In this document: positions 32,721 through 45,480 of the stretch, in pieces
Position numbering within the stretch: the first letter of the stretch is position 1
Layout of the letters: every line of letters starts with the position of its first letter
Origin: Paragonimus westermani
Taxonomy: Eukaryota; Platyhelminthes; Trematoda; Plagiorchiida; Troglotrematidae
Direction: 5' to 3'
Assembly (NCBI GenBank): GCA_008508345.1
Contig: QNGE01003698.1
Span: forward strand, 1 to 64,000
DNA: 64,000 bases
Notes under the pieces: generated by a model
What the model saw: only the letters and a program-made list of their open reading frames with translations
The model's database searches: none
Told to the model about the DNA's origin: nothing
Position numbers and translations under genes: made by a program

Positions 32721-35700
32721 TTCAATGGGTATTTTCGACTGAATTAAACAAGTCAAACTGGCGGGCAGAATTAACATATCACAAATGCTAATCATAGTAC
32801 AGTTCATCCCTCTTCTGTGATTTAGTAGACTAGTGTCACAGTAGGGATCGTTTCTGAATGTTTTGGTGTTCGGTTGTCTGCCGAGCTTGGTGGTTACAGT
32901 GAAAACGTTTTACCACTAAACGAACTGACACCGTCAGCGCGTATAGGTTAGGACGTGTACAGTCGGTCGTGCAGGTCGATGAAGTGTGATGATTGTTCCT
33001 ATATACGAACGTCAGTTGGTGTTTTGAACTGATTTACGATTGATTAATTCCGTTTATGTTTGACCTCCCGACCGGAATTTTGTTTGGTTTTCACGTGCTC
33101 TTGTTTAATTGTCGATTGCTGCCCTTGAAAAATCGAACGACGAGAGGAGAAGGGCAAACCGATGCTTAAAGTGATTATGGATAAGGGAAAAGCGAGCATG
33201 TCTGTGCGTGTGTGTCACAACGAAAGGTAGATTGATCAAATTTGTACACCTCAGCACTTCCCAATCATTTACCACATGACCTGAATTGCCGGTCTGAATT
33301 CAAAATGACCAGAACTACACTTTTTATATGACAGTTGCGAAATTAAAAACCGTTGAGAGAATCTAGCTACAATATAGTGACTGATTGCATGCATGTCGGA
33401 CTGAATTCACTCAATTTGTCTGGTGTCTAAACAGGATTAATTTAGTGGTTTGCAATCGGCATTTAGTTGGTACCGCTATTATTTTTCAGAGTGATTTATT
33501 TTACTGTGTTCGAACCTTTATCCAAGGAGCTTCGAAAATTTCTGTTGAAAAATGTTTTTGCTGATTCACTAAATGATCGGTGCTTCTTCTGACAGTCAAA
33601 TGACGTCATTCAGACTGATCTGTTGAGTAGAATGTCTCTAAGACGGATATGTTCACATGGGTCGTGCAGCGATAGCAGACGAGATAGACAGCGATCGTAA
33701 TAAGTCATCAGACGAACAAGAAATGAATCCGTCACAAGGCAACAAAGCTAAAAACCTTTATAAAGAATGATGATTTGTATGGAGGATACAGTGCAGATTT
33801 CTAACCTCAAACATAGCATAAGTTGCTTGATAACAACCCGACCGGGTACTTTCAAGCCGGCTGGCATATTCGAAATGACTGGAGCTTGGAACCAGAACCG
33901 CCTATGTCGTTTTACCGGAATCAGTTAGGTAACTGCACCAACCGGACAGTCAGTCATTTTTCTGTATGTTTACGGCTGGAGACCCATAAAAATAACGCTG
34001 TCTCATTTCACGTCTGGTTAGTTCAAAGTGTTCATCCAAGTGCCGTGGAGAACGGTTATTGGCCGTTAACTCTGACAGTTATCTGGTTCAAAACAGACTG
34101 TTTTGGTGGTATATGTTAGAACACTGCATGTGCAATGCTGGTCTTGCTGCGGACTACTTCTGCAGTGCCCTGCTCCTGCTCTATTTACCAACCGAAATGA
34201 GCCGTGCTTATTCACTGCGGCCGATCGATTCCCAACTAACGGTTGCCTTGTCTTGCCACACTTTCAGGCAGTTATGCTCTTACATTAAGACGGTTCATAT
34301 GTAGAGTGGTGACCAGCTGTTTGGACGCCCGGACTTGGTGCTAGCAACCCACTTCCGTTACAGTTCACCAAGAGACCCACATTGAAATCAAGGACCAACC
34401 AGTGCTCGATTAAATTTTACTCATATAATTCTAGGTGTACTGTTGGAGTTTATTGATTACTGCCAGAGATTACTTCGTGCGTGAGAGCTAGACTTATAAC
34501 ACGCATTCGGGCATGCTGTTCCAGTGAGTGGTTGGTTGGGAGGGTTTATTGAATGATAAAGCTAGAAACTTATCAACTACAAAGAGGTTGTTTTGAGGCG
34601 TGCTATTCTACAGAAAGCAATCGCGTACGGTTTATCTTTGGTGGTAAATGCTATAGTTTTATCTTATAAAGAGTGTAACAAAGATACGTTCGTCAACTGA
34701 AAGCTTATTATATTGCGTCCCAGCTAGACGTACTCATGTTCACTGTATGAGATGAACCTGGTGATATCGATTTTTCGCCTGAGACTGAAGATAACTTTGT
34801 TTTCGGAAATAAACGTGCTGATAAGAGCATGGCAGACAATTAGACGCGTTGTTATATGTTATGAACAAATGCGACGATTCCTTTTTAGCAAAAGTCACTG
34901 AACTGTGCAACTACTAGCCAGTTGAGTCTAAGAGACTATAGAAAACGTTTGCAAGATTGTCTGTAGTGCAGCTCATCAAAGTACTGTCAGTCTTCCGGAG
35001 TATGATCAGCCAGTCTTCGTTCGCCTCTTGCAGCGGTTGGAATAAAACTACAAAGGTATGGTTTTGAAGGCAGACCCAAGAACCACAAACAGCACTTTCC
35101 TGATCTAGTCATTTTTACACGTTCTTGGTTGGAAATCACTGTCTTGTAGCAGGTGTTTAGCACTTCCGAAAACAGTCACTTTTTTGCTTCGTACAAAATT
35201 GCTTATTCTGAAAAGTATTTTCTCACTGTTATCAGGTTGAAATCAAAGTTTAATCACTTTCCATCATGTCCGTAACAGGCGAGGAAACAAAAGACAAATC
35301 CACTCCGACGATTTTTGGTTCACTCCGATAAAATTGAACAGCCGGTTTTTGAAAAAGATGTGATAACCATTTTCAAGAGCCCACATTTCAGAACCAGCCA
35401 ATGTTATTGAATGTGTCTACACCACGTCGCAGCGGCCAGTGATCTTTGGGTTCGTAGGCTTCGAACGCAAGCGAACTCAGCCTACTGCTCGCAAAATACT
35501 AATTTTTGAGCACCATTATATAATAGCATGAGTAATAGTATTTCATGAGATACTTCTAAACGACTGTTTCCAAACGGAGCAGCACCGAAAAGACACCAAT
35601 TCGGAATCCGTTAGGCGCATACTTGCGCATCTTGGCTCGTCATAAAGGTGAAAAATCCTACAGACCCTTACACAGATCAAACCTCCAATCGCAAGGAGCC

Positions 35701-37995
35701 ATCCTGTTGACGGGAATCTAGCATAATGTTTACGGCATGCCATCTACAAATAGTAACTTATAAGAAAAGGGAGTGGATTGTACAGAAAACGTTTTCAACA
35801 TGCAGATGGCTGATTGCGTTGGTTGATTAACCGGAGTACTATACAGTTGGGGAGCAGCGGGCGCAAGATGACATTCACCAGCAAATGAGGCTGTGAGAAA
35901 TAGCACCTTACTTGGGTTGGCTTATCCCACGGCCAAAACTTATTCAGTACCTCCTTATCGGGTTAAAAGCTTGATTCCCTTTTCCCCCAGCTCTTGCGGT
36001 GGCATGTTGATTGAGTAAAAGTAACAACCATTGCTGCGCTGCTTCTGGTGAGGACCAACATAATGGTGGCACTTACCTGTGTGCCTTGATAATTATGTGA
36101 ACTACAGAACCTAACTTCATCGGCTAATTTACTAAGCGTCTGACAGCTCAGTAGCTCGTTATGGCTGGAGTAAAGTGTAGGATACCCCTTTGTAATGTAG
36201 CTCACTGGGCGCTTTGGAACCTGTCTGGCTAACAGACCGTGAAAGTCAGCTTGTCAGCTTTGTCAGTGGAATGAGGATGCACAGCAGAATGCAGAAATCC
36301 CTTCGTTCTACCCGAATTGGTTTCCCAGGGAGAGAGCATCACAGTCAGATGCAGATTGGTGCATGGGTGTGATGATCAGCGTGCTACGTTACCACATGAT
36401 GTTTGAAAATACAACCCAAACGACTAGAAGCGGCTGGGCGATTTGTATCCTACCCATCTCGTAGCCAATGATAGCATATGACCTTCGCGCATTCTACATC
36501 AACAGTCCAAACGCAAGATAACCATCCTGTAAATTTCGAATGTTTTGTACGACACAAAAATATACGGGTGAAGTACATTCAAACACAGCTCAAACAGTCA
36601 AAAACAGTTCCGTGTAGAAAAAATCGCCAGTTTTTAGCGACCAATGATTTACACGCCTAAAAATGTATTTTTGTTTAACAGGTTGTTAATGCGGCGCTGT
36701 TTGAACACTAAGCGAAACTGACTAAAAATCATCAAAAATTGTTACACTAAAATAGTGACGTAATATGGATAGAAACAAATTCCGAAGTGAGACCAGCCAC
36801 TTAGTTCTGGTTGATTGAAAAATCTCCATAATTATAACAGTCTGTTCAGTTCATACGTTGAACATAAACTTTCGCAAACTAGTTTTGTACATGCGTAATA
36901 GATGAAGCCAATCATCTTTTGAAGATCACTTTGCTACCACTAAGTTTGTTTCTTTAAACCACAGTTTGTACGGTTGAATAGGGATGTTTTTGTTAATTTG
37001 TTAACTGGTTTCCCACAAGGCTGGAATATCGACTGAATGAAAAACTCCTTCCTGAACGCTTCTGTTTGCGTCTTCTTTCCTAGAAAGTAATTTAAGACAC
37101 ACAGGGTCTGAAATAATTCTCACTGTTCCCATGTACCACTTCATCTATGTCCATCAGTTCCAGTACAGTGGACCATGGACGCGAATAAGTATAATCGAGT
37201 CAATTTGTATCCAGAAAAGGGGCGTATCTTATCCAAGGTTTATTGGACAAGGAAAGATTTGTATAGAGCATTCAATAACAAAATGACAGATTTTCTGCCG
37301 TTATTCATAGAACACGTCTTTGGACAAGAGATAGCTGCCTCATCATTAGGAAGACCAAAGCGTAACTATATGCCATAAACATGCGTTATTGTAGCATGTA
37401 CGGTCGCCCAGTACATTATATTACAGTTGTCTGGCTTGTTCGGCAGGTTAGCTCAAATTGGTATTAACTGTTCATCAAGGCATAAAGATGATTCTGTCTG
37501 GAAACCATCCGAAAGTAGGCTGAAATCTACTTGATACTCACTTGAACGAGCACAAAAAGAACATTATTCTCTACTCGTTTCTGTTTTATCAAAACGAAGA
37601 GTTTGTTTAGGCTGAGATTGCCGCTCATGGTGCGCAGTTTATCTGAAAGGCAGCTGGTCAGCTAACACACTTTGAAAATATTCAACAAATGCCTCTTGCC
37701 AAAGAACTCCCGAGCATACTGTAAGTTAGTGGAGAGCTTTTGACAAAAAAGGGACATCCATTAGCACCCGAAATCTCTCCCACAAAATCTCTTTTATACC
37801 TAGTGATTGCTAATAAAGTGTAGTCATCACTGCACAATTTTTGAACTTCGTAAACACAATAGCCTCAATGCAATTTGAAGATCAATCAAAATTGATCACA
37901 GCTGTTTAATACTAAGCATTATACTCCAGTTTCACTCTTACTGTAACTCGTCGGCCACTTATATCCTTGAGCGTTATTCACACGTGAATAGGACT
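32721..37995. other. No supported gene; non-coding DNA
   Basis: Contains frames at 33823-34119 (98 codons), 35963-36205 (minus) and 37175-37378 (67 codons; peptide mixed and basic) that have no recognised motif or paired splice signals. Confidence 0.45.
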
Positions 37996-37999
37996 GAGC

Positions 38000-38235
38000 A
38001 GTTGCACATGATAATTCCATCGTGCCTAATGAGAGATCACTACCAACATGTTTGCCTCATGAAAACGTGACCGAAGTTATACACTCAGCCAACGAGTCCT
38101 AGCAAGAGCGAAACCCGTTCATCGTGTCTGTTAAAAGGAGTTGATTGAATCGTCTGTGGGAATGCGACAGCTACGATCGGCTAGGAAGTATGCTTATTAT
38201 ATAGCAGACAATTTCACACTACTCACCAGTAGTGT
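38000..38235 (+). mobile_element. tRNA-related repeat family 2, partial copy at 38.1 kb
   Basis: Shares with the 28.3-kb copy, in order: CCTAATG(A/T)GAG, GTTTGCCTCATGAAAACGT, GAAGTT, GTTAAAAGGAGTTGATTGA, GCTACGATC, and CACTACTCACCAGTA (28.3-kb form CACTACCCATCAGTA). The 5' block with AACAGGACAGTT is missing, so the copy is truncated or too diverged at its start. Confidence 0.55.
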
Positions 38236-39577
38236 ATTCGGCTGTGTTCAGTCCGGGCTAAACGCTAAGTAAATGTCGTACGGAATTTCTGTCCGCATGC
38301 CTACTTGACAGAATAAAGTCTCACTTTTCCTAAATAGATATCTCTATGAGACCCTTTTTCGTTTTTAGATGGTATTCAGCTCTGTGATCCGAACACCACA
38401 AATTTATTTGCAACAAGGCTGTTAACCAAAGGAGTTGTCTATTTTTGAATGCAATTCGAAGGCAACTGATAAGAGTTCGCCATCAACAACTCAAAACCCA
38501 AGTTCTGAACACTAGACGAAAACAGTGGTTAGCTACCTGAATGTTTGGAATGGTGGCGTGGTTTGTAGCCGAAGATGATGGTTTAGGTATTCGGTAACGT
38601 CATCTGTGGGCAGGGGTTTGAATGTGTTAGCTTAAGCGTGAATGCTAGCAAAGTTCGGTCGATCCGATATAAATGTGGCTTGAGGGATTAAACAGACGGA
38701 CAAGAAAACCAATTAAATACCGACTACCAAGATAACCGCAGCCCCCAGAATCGTTCTTGAATAAACAGGGTATACTATCACCTTCGGTAGCCAAAACCTC
38801 AGCAAACTGGAATATGTGTTTCCGGTTTCTCAAAAAAAACACCTGGAATGTATCAGCAACTTTGTCTCTGTGTCATGTTTAGGTTGTGTGTTTGCAACTG
38901 ATGATGCTGGGTGTTGTCCATTGGCATCTATATAGGCACCTGACCTTTCCAGCTGAGTTTCGAACCATTTGGGAACATATTCTTGGTATTCGCCTTTCCA
39001 ATATTATTGTGTCATAGTGCAAACCGTTCCGCCTCGTCTTATATCCAAAACACAAGTTTTAGTGAATAGGCCAGCGAACCTTCATACGCATGATGACTTG
39101 AAGCATTCATGTATAAACAAACCGACTCAGTGAAATCCACTCTCATTGCCCTTTTTATATGTATATGTACGTTGAAGACAGAGACCTTGGTTAACCAGTG
39201 TTACAGTTATACTACCGTACTGTGTAAAAACGAACCTACAAAGTTGTGTACAAACACAGGTCTATGTGTTTATATAAATGTTTACGTAACGTTATTTGGA
39301 TTTTTAAATACTAATATATACCGATCATACGTTTTATGTATACAGAAAATGCAAAATACAAAAATGTACTGATATGGACAAGTAGTATACCAGTATCATA
39401 TTATACACTATTGTGTTACAAAGGTAGAGGTGATCACACCATTTATTGTGTGATTCAACCATTGCTCAGCTTCGGACGAATAATTCTTCTCCTCTAATGG
39501 TTCGGCCTGCTGGGTGGATTACTTATATATTTCATGCTTGGCGGCCTGGTTCCAAAACAGCAAATTTGTGTACGTAG
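38236..39577. other. No supported gene; non-coding DNA
   Basis: A frame at 39109-39372 is AT-rich and low in information. Nothing else stands out. Confidence 0.45.
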
Positions 39578-39745
39578 GCGAAAACCTACTTGATGAAAGT
39601 TGCATTACCGGAACATTATTCAGAAACTTCTTACGCGTTCTCGTACTATATCTTCGTTCACAACAGTCCTCCGGTTCTCGCCGAACAGACCAAAAAAGGG
39701 CTATTCGGACGGACTTCAACAACTTTTCTGAGCGTCAACTGTGAG
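39578..39745 (+). CDS. Candidate 168-bp internal exon, unknown
   Basis: Bounded by an AG at 39576-39577 and a strong TGTGAG/GTGAGC donor at 39745/39746. It is open for exactly 56 codons, and a TAG lies in frame right before it. The peptide is mixed and Tyr/Thr-rich (for example LPEHYSETSYAFSYYIFVHN). The acceptor has only a weak pyrimidine tract. If real, the gene continues to the right beyond the solo LTR and PLE copy 2, which would sit in its next intron. I recognise no family. Confidence 0.28.
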
Positions 39746-39795
39746 GTGAGCTTGCAGTGTACGGCATGGCTTTCAATGTAACGACTCACTACTAT

Positions 39796-40293
39796 TGTGG
39801 TGGATTGTCAGTTCGGAGGTGCGTAGTTTTCGAACGCTCGGCCGAATACCTCAACGCGGAGGAGGCACGTTCAAAAGCCTGCCGCGATCGGATCAAGGAC
39901 AACGTGCGCGACCGGATGAGTCATCGCTCGACTGGATCGGACTAACAGGTGAGGCAGGGCAGGCGAAATACAACAGACGGCCGGATCGGAGGCGTGGTTT
40001 TTCCAACATTTAGAGGAACATCTCGACACGATGTTGGAATACGGTCAAGGCCAACACTGGGTGGATGGCGGACAGCACGAGCAGCCGGACGAGCCATCGC
40101 GCAACGAAATCGGACAAACAGACGAGGAATGGCAAGCGATAAACCCTCCGATAGAAGGCACCGGTCACACACGTAAACCGGTTAGAAGTGCACGCGACGT
40201 GTGAACGGAAACCGGGGGATTGGAGCGCGTGTTGCATGTGACTGGCGATTTGCACAATAAAGATTGTGCTTTATTGGACGCCTTCTCGCTACA
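39796..40293 (+). mobile_element. Solo LTR, Ty3/gypsy-like, 498 bp
   Basis: The 498-bp block begins TGTGGTGG and ends CGCTACA (terminal TGT...ACA) and is flanked on both sides by CTAT (39792-39795 and 40294-40297), a 4-bp target duplication. It is richer in G+C than its surroundings and carries AATAAA at 40256-40261, 32 bp before its end, as expected for a polyadenylation signal in an LTR. No internal retrotransposon region is attached, so it is a solo LTR left by recombination. Several overlapping frames inside it (for example 39757-39945, 39949-40176) result from its composition and are not called as genes. The 4-bp duplication and TGT/ACA ends fit Ty3/gypsy; other LTR groups are possible. 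Confidence 0.8.
40255..40276 (+). terminator. Poly(A) signal within an 8-bp inverted repeat of the solo LTR
   Basis: CAATAAAG (40255-40262) and CTTTATTG (40269-40276) are perfect inverted copies separated by six bases, so the AATAAA hexamer lies in the stem of a potential hairpin. Such hairpins are seen near polyadenylation sites of some retroelements; function here is inferred. Confidence 0.6.
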
Positions 40294-40477
40294 CTATTAG
40301 TAGTACGGTTTTCAAAATGAAAGCGTAGCCAAGTTTTTGGCCCGTGGATGTTTGCCAGCTGAGTATGTACGTTCAGGTGATAAACATTAGTGGAAATCCG
40401 CTCCATACGAAAGGATAAGCCTGCTGTCGATGTTGTAACCCCAAAAATGGAACAAATTCTCGTCAGCAATTGTCTAA

Positions 40478-41501
40478 AGTAGTTCACCAGCAGACCACAT
40501 TAAGTCACTGGCTCTTTATAAACGTTATGTAGATGACATTATCTGCATGACAGGTGAATCTGGATGTCTCAGTAAAACACTAATGCAATTCAACAGTGCC
40601 CATAAGAATATCCGATTCACTCTGGAGCCCGAATCACCAGCAGGGATGGCGTTCTTAGATGTGTTCATGTCACGTCTTGAGGACGATACAATACAACGTA
40701 AGGTATATTGTAAAGCAACCTGGACAGGACAGTGTACAAATTTTAATAGCTTCCTACCTTTAAGACAAAAGAAAACCCTAATCCGGTGTTTGCTAGATAG
40801 GACCGTGAGAATTTGCTCAGATGACACCACAGAGGAAGAAAAACAGTTTGTATTTGTCACACTCCTTGAAAATGGCTACCCAGAACAGTTTATTTGTAAG
40901 CACATGATAGTTAGCACAAAGGTAGGTGTGCCGCAAACTGTAGACAGAAAACCTGTCTATATTACTTTGCCTTTCAAAGGCCATAGAAATGCTGAAAATA
41001 TAACCAGAAAGCTTAAAGTAGCACTTAACAAAACCAGTTTCGCAGCTCAATTACATAGGTTAACATAGGTTTACATCAACACCGGTTTTGCGTCCCTAAC
41101 TGAAAGATATATTGCCTGTACATGCTGCCTCTTTTTGTGTCTACCGTTTCGTTCGTTCCTGTGGAACAAGCTACATAGGCCGCACAACAAGGCGACTATC
41201 TGAACGCATGTGGGAGCATCATCCGGCGTGGCTAGCTCGAGGATCGATAAAGGTTTGCTCATCAGCGATCGCTACTCATTTGGTGGAATCGAATCATCTG
41301 ATCAACCCGGCCGATTCGTTCAAGCCTATCTATCGAGTCGGTGGAGCGCAATCAAAGTGGGTCAAAGGTCGCCTACTAGCCATTGCAGAAGCCATCGCAA
41401 TCCGCTCACATTCGCCCCCGTTATGCTCACAAAAACGTCTGGTCAAAACACTGAACCTTCCGTGGCCCTGTATCGATAGCCCGGATCGATCTGTTACATA
41501 G
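40478..41501 (+). pseudogene. Penelope-like element copy 2, 5'-truncated RT plus GIY-YIG endonuclease
   Basis: Recognisable similarity starts around 40478-40502, just before the RT motif YKRYVDDI (40517-40540), so the finger and motif A/B regions are lost. Then come AFLDVFM, a conserved linker (LPFKGHRNAENITRKLK), and the endonuclease: CVYRFVRSC (Tyr at 41142), SYIGRTTRRL (from 41169), EHHPAWL, and AEAIAIRSHSPPLCSQK, ending LNLPWP and stop near 41499. Breaks: the frame moves from phase 2 (to 41068) to phase 3, with a 9-bp direct duplication ACATAGGTT at 41053-41061 and 41063-41071, and an in-frame stop near 41097. It differs from copy 1 at many residues, so the two are separate PLE lineages, not one duplicated locus. 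Confidence 0.9.
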
Positions 41502-41650
41502 GAGTACCGATTTTCCGAAAAAGTTCACAACCCATTTCGCTGGCCTACATAACTAGGTTTCACGAGTTTGACTGACTGAACATTAATGATCACCATCACT
41601 CACCCCAAGGACATACTACCCCCAGCAAACCCGTATAAATGAGTTCTATT

Positions 41651-41690
41651 TAGCCTGATGATGAAGCACTGAAAACAAGCTTGTTTGCTA
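41651..41690 (+). ncRNA. Hammerhead-ribozyme-like motif after PLE copy 2
   Basis: Stem I TAGC (41651-41654) and GCTA (41687-41690); core CTGATGA (41655-41661); nine bases replacing stem II; core GAAA (41671-41674); stem III palindrome ACAAGCTTGT (41675-41684); triplet T-T-T ending at 41686. It starts 149 bp after the PLE stop codon. The layout is the same as in copy 1, with a different stem II loop and a different stem III loop. Confidence 0.65.
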
Positions 41691-41795
41691 CGCGTGTTTT
41701 CTCATAAAAAATTATACTCAAACATTTTACCCTAACCACGGCATAATTACTGTCGAACATTCAGGAATGTGGTTGACTCTCAGTTAAACATTATC

Positions 41796-42115
41796 CACAT
41801 TCGCTCACAGCCGTTGCATTCAGATAGGCTTTGCAGTCAGCCCATTTTGAGAAGAAGCACCAAACCAGATTATCTTTCTTGTTGGAGCAGTGCATATCCC
41901 TACCACGGCCGGGACCAGAACTCCAACCACGGATTCATGAGCAAACCTTGTTGACCACTGCGCCGCTGACCTAGCATCCGGTAGGGCTGTATTATACCTG
42001 AAAGCCCAACCGCTTTGCATGTGAGTAATAATTAGGTTGCTCGATCGTCTCAATAGGAGACACAGCAACTGTCCTGTTAACTCCAGCCCATAACCTCGAG
42101 ATTAGTGCTTTCCAG
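41796..42115 (-). mobile_element. tRNA-related repeat family 2, copy at 42.0 kb
   Basis: Best preserved copy. On the minus strand it reads TGGAGTTAACAGGACAGTT, GATCGAGCAACC, GGTCAGCGGCGCAGTGGTCA, TTTGCTCATGAA, TTGGAGTTCTGGTCCCGGCC, and GGGCTGACTGCAAAGCC then GGCTGTGAGCG. The stretch 41899-41972 holds an A-box-like GGCGCAGTGG and a B-box-like GTTCTGGTCC, as in a tRNA-derived RNA polymerase III promoter. It lies just downstream of PLE copy 2. Confidence 0.75.
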
Positions 42116-45100
42116 ACAGCAAGAAGTCCCCCATCTCATTAAATCAGGCAGACCGGAAATTCCGTTCGAATGCGAACGCTACTATAAAATGAGCATGATA
42201 CAAAACCTGTCATGATTGGTTTAATTGCTGACGTGTATTCTACTTCATCTGATTGCCTAAAGATGCTACGAACCCGAAAGCCTTCCCAAATAGCACGAAG
42301 GATTACAGATAAACGTAATTTGAATATGGTGACCTCCTAGACAGTAGGTTGATGTGTAATTTGAAACTCTACAATAGTGCATAATTAGAGAACTAGTTGT
42401 CCATTTCCAAACTGTCGATGAGATTGTTCAATCATTGCATTTTTTATCACGAACTCCTGTTAGGAAAAAAGTTACTTGTTCAATTATTCTGTTGATTACA
42501 CCTCATGATAGACAGCAGAAGTTTAACAAACACTCAAAACACAGCTGTGGTGTGCAATGCGCACCACCTAGAAAGATCGGTTCAAATTTACAGTAGATGA
42601 AAACTTCGCCTTCTTCAACCATCAAAAATGTTCACAAAATGAAGTTATTTGGTGAAAAATAGCTTCGTTACTCAAAGATCGAATTACAACCGGATTACTG
42701 CTGTAGGTCTATCACATCGTGTGACACCCTTAAATCGGTCCGAAACAAACGAGCCAGTCAAATTTTTAAAACTTTATACGAGACTGACTTAATAGCAACC
42801 AAGGAAACGACTACGTGGAAATCCTGCATACGTTGCCACCTGGAAGAACAACATGCTGGTACAGATTTCTGTCTGTGAATTTCTGTTCGACGGAAGGTTG
42901 TCGTGGAATGCACATTAACACATTAGTCAGTGTGATGAATGCTGTTCCAGGATGGTATTAGAATATGAGAATATTTCATGATAACAGCACACGTTTACTT
43001 CTGTGTCGTTTGCTAGAATATTGGTTATTTTGTTAGGAAACCTCATGTGTAATTTGGAGAAATCTATTTCAGAACTGTGTACATGGAAAGACGAACCTCT
43101 TTCGTAAATTTAACTCACAATAAAGCGTTCTGTTTTTCGGTGTTCAGTTCTTTCCTTAACGAACGAGCTAAACCAAGAGAGATGCCATTCACAATTCCAC
43201 AGTGTGTCCACTTCGATACCTTAGTGGTTCGCTCACAGTTTGTTTCATCGGCATACATTGTTGATTACGTCATACTCATCTGCTGGTGTCCGAAGACATA
43301 GGTCCTCACTTCACAGTCCGCTTAACAATAAGGTCCCTCAAAAGGTAGTTTTCGACGGGTGTTACGGGGTTTTTACTGAAACTTTAAATCCCAGAAAGAC
43401 GAGCCCAAATGCGACAGCTTAGTCAGTAGGTTGGTTTGATCCGTGGATGAATTAGGACGTTTGTCTTATCCGTCCATTTCCAGCAGTTTGAGGTCCGCAC
43501 TGCATGTTGCAGTTGGTTCTTAATTGGTCATGTGCTAGTGTGAAGCAGCGGCCCAAGGATACTTGTGCATACCCCCACACTGGTCACTTCTGGTGACGAT
43601 CATATAAAGTTTACCCAAATACACTGACATACTACGAACAGAGGTGTTCCAGTTCAGAAGGCGTTCGTGCATCCACACGCGTATACATCAGTCTGGGGAT
43701 AAGTGGTGCCTTGATTCCGTTTTTATTCACTCAGAGTGGTCCGCAATTCATATCTGGAAATCCCTCGTAGCTGTAACAAATTAACCGTGCAGAACTGATC
43801 GTGTCCAACTTCAGTTACAAATGCCGTGTACTAACTCATGATGATTCTCAATCACGGCCCTCTACTGTATCAGAACATGAAAACTGTGTTGGTTAACGAA
43901 CGACAGGTTTGAAGAACAGCGCACAACATAATGTTTGATATTCAAGGAGAAAACTACGATGTAGAAGTAAGCATGACCACCTTATGAAAGGGACTACTCT
44001 TGGTGGAACTCGTTAGGTACCTCTCCCAAAAGGGCTTTACAGAATTATTTGTGCCTTTTAAACTGAACTCGGAAGACATAATCAGTGTCAAGAGGACCAC
44101 CGTAACGTTTTGTACATTAAGAGCACACAAACTCAGTCGATACTAATAAGCATATACTGAGAACTACTATACGGCTAATTGGAGAATGTGACCACTAGCA
44201 GGAGAACCGAACTCTGGATAACCGGATTAGGCTACCGTAACCATTTAACCACGTCCATTTTGGGGTATCCCCTACCGTTCAACGTCAATGCGTTGTTGTA
44301 TGGGTTCCTGGTGGTTCGCCAAATGTGACACATTGCACAATCACACAAACGTTGTTAAATCGCTTCAAGTGTTGAAATTCCTTCTGACTTTTTGTTTGTT
44401 ACTGTAAATAGCACTGCGAATAGGTCACAGTGTTATCACATAGTTACCGTAGCATATTTACTCAGTAAGCAATCTTAGTACGGTTGAATACGTCACGAAA
44501 CGCGAGCTGATCTCAGTCTATGTGAGTCGATTCACTGAGCAAAGATCTTGTTTGAATTACCGTATTGACCTTTTAGATCAAATCCTGAAACGACACGTTG
44601 CACAGTCTAGTAATGGAGACCTTCGAGTGGTCACATCGTAAGTCTGTGTTTGATGACGGGGCGTCTATTTGTGCTGCTGATTTTAACATTGACAGAGCCG
44701 ACCTATCTACAGTATATTAAAATGTATTGCTGTCTATGATGATGATGATATTAAAATGACCTGTGGAAGAATAAAAACTTACAAGATTGGTGGCGTCAAA
44801 CCATCATCACCGTCACCAATTCAAACAAACTAGCATTTGCACAAAGGTCAAAGGCAATTTGCACGTTTGCAATTCATTCTATAGCTTCATCTGCGCGTTT
44901 CAGCTAACTCGAAACCTTCTTAATGATAATCTCAATGAACAAACTACCAGTTACACCAGCATGCCTATGGTCCGAAGCAATCGTACAACTTGCAAAATAG
45001 TGCACCTGAACCATTTAACTTGTTAGTAAAAAAAAGGGGTTTGTGTCCGTACCCCGTTTGAAACAAGTGAGAGTGCAACAACTCAGCACACACAATGAAA

Positions 45101-45480
45101 GAATACCATTGTCTCAACCACTAACTCAAAACAACCGATAGGGGAACAACGATGTGTAAAACCGAATGCGATGATTGTAGAACTGGCACGTTAGTTAAAC
45201 CGAGCGAAAACTCTACATGACTATATAAGCATGACAGCTTCAACGGGATGTTTAACCAAACCTCGTTGATCCCTGTTCCGCAGATTTCAATTAACCGTAC
45301 GTCTAATATGTCGTCTGCAGAACTCTGTACTCAGATGAACGTCACTCAGATGGGAGAATTTCTATGAAAAAAAATCTTATACATTCGTCAATCAATCCGA
45401 TAAACGAACATATATGTATATACTTGCAGGATGGAAAAACTTACAAGGAATTAATAGTGACGATGGCCGAATATCACCGC
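42116..45480. other. No supported gene; short GAT run
   Basis: A GAT trinucleotide run (about 13 bp) lies at 44737-44749. Frames at 43077-43422 and 44787-45026 show no motif. Confidence 0.45.

Noticed and set aside
39757..40176. GC-rich overlapping frames as a host gene
   Set aside because: They lie within or across the solo LTR, no single frame is consistently open, and the terminal signals explain the composition.
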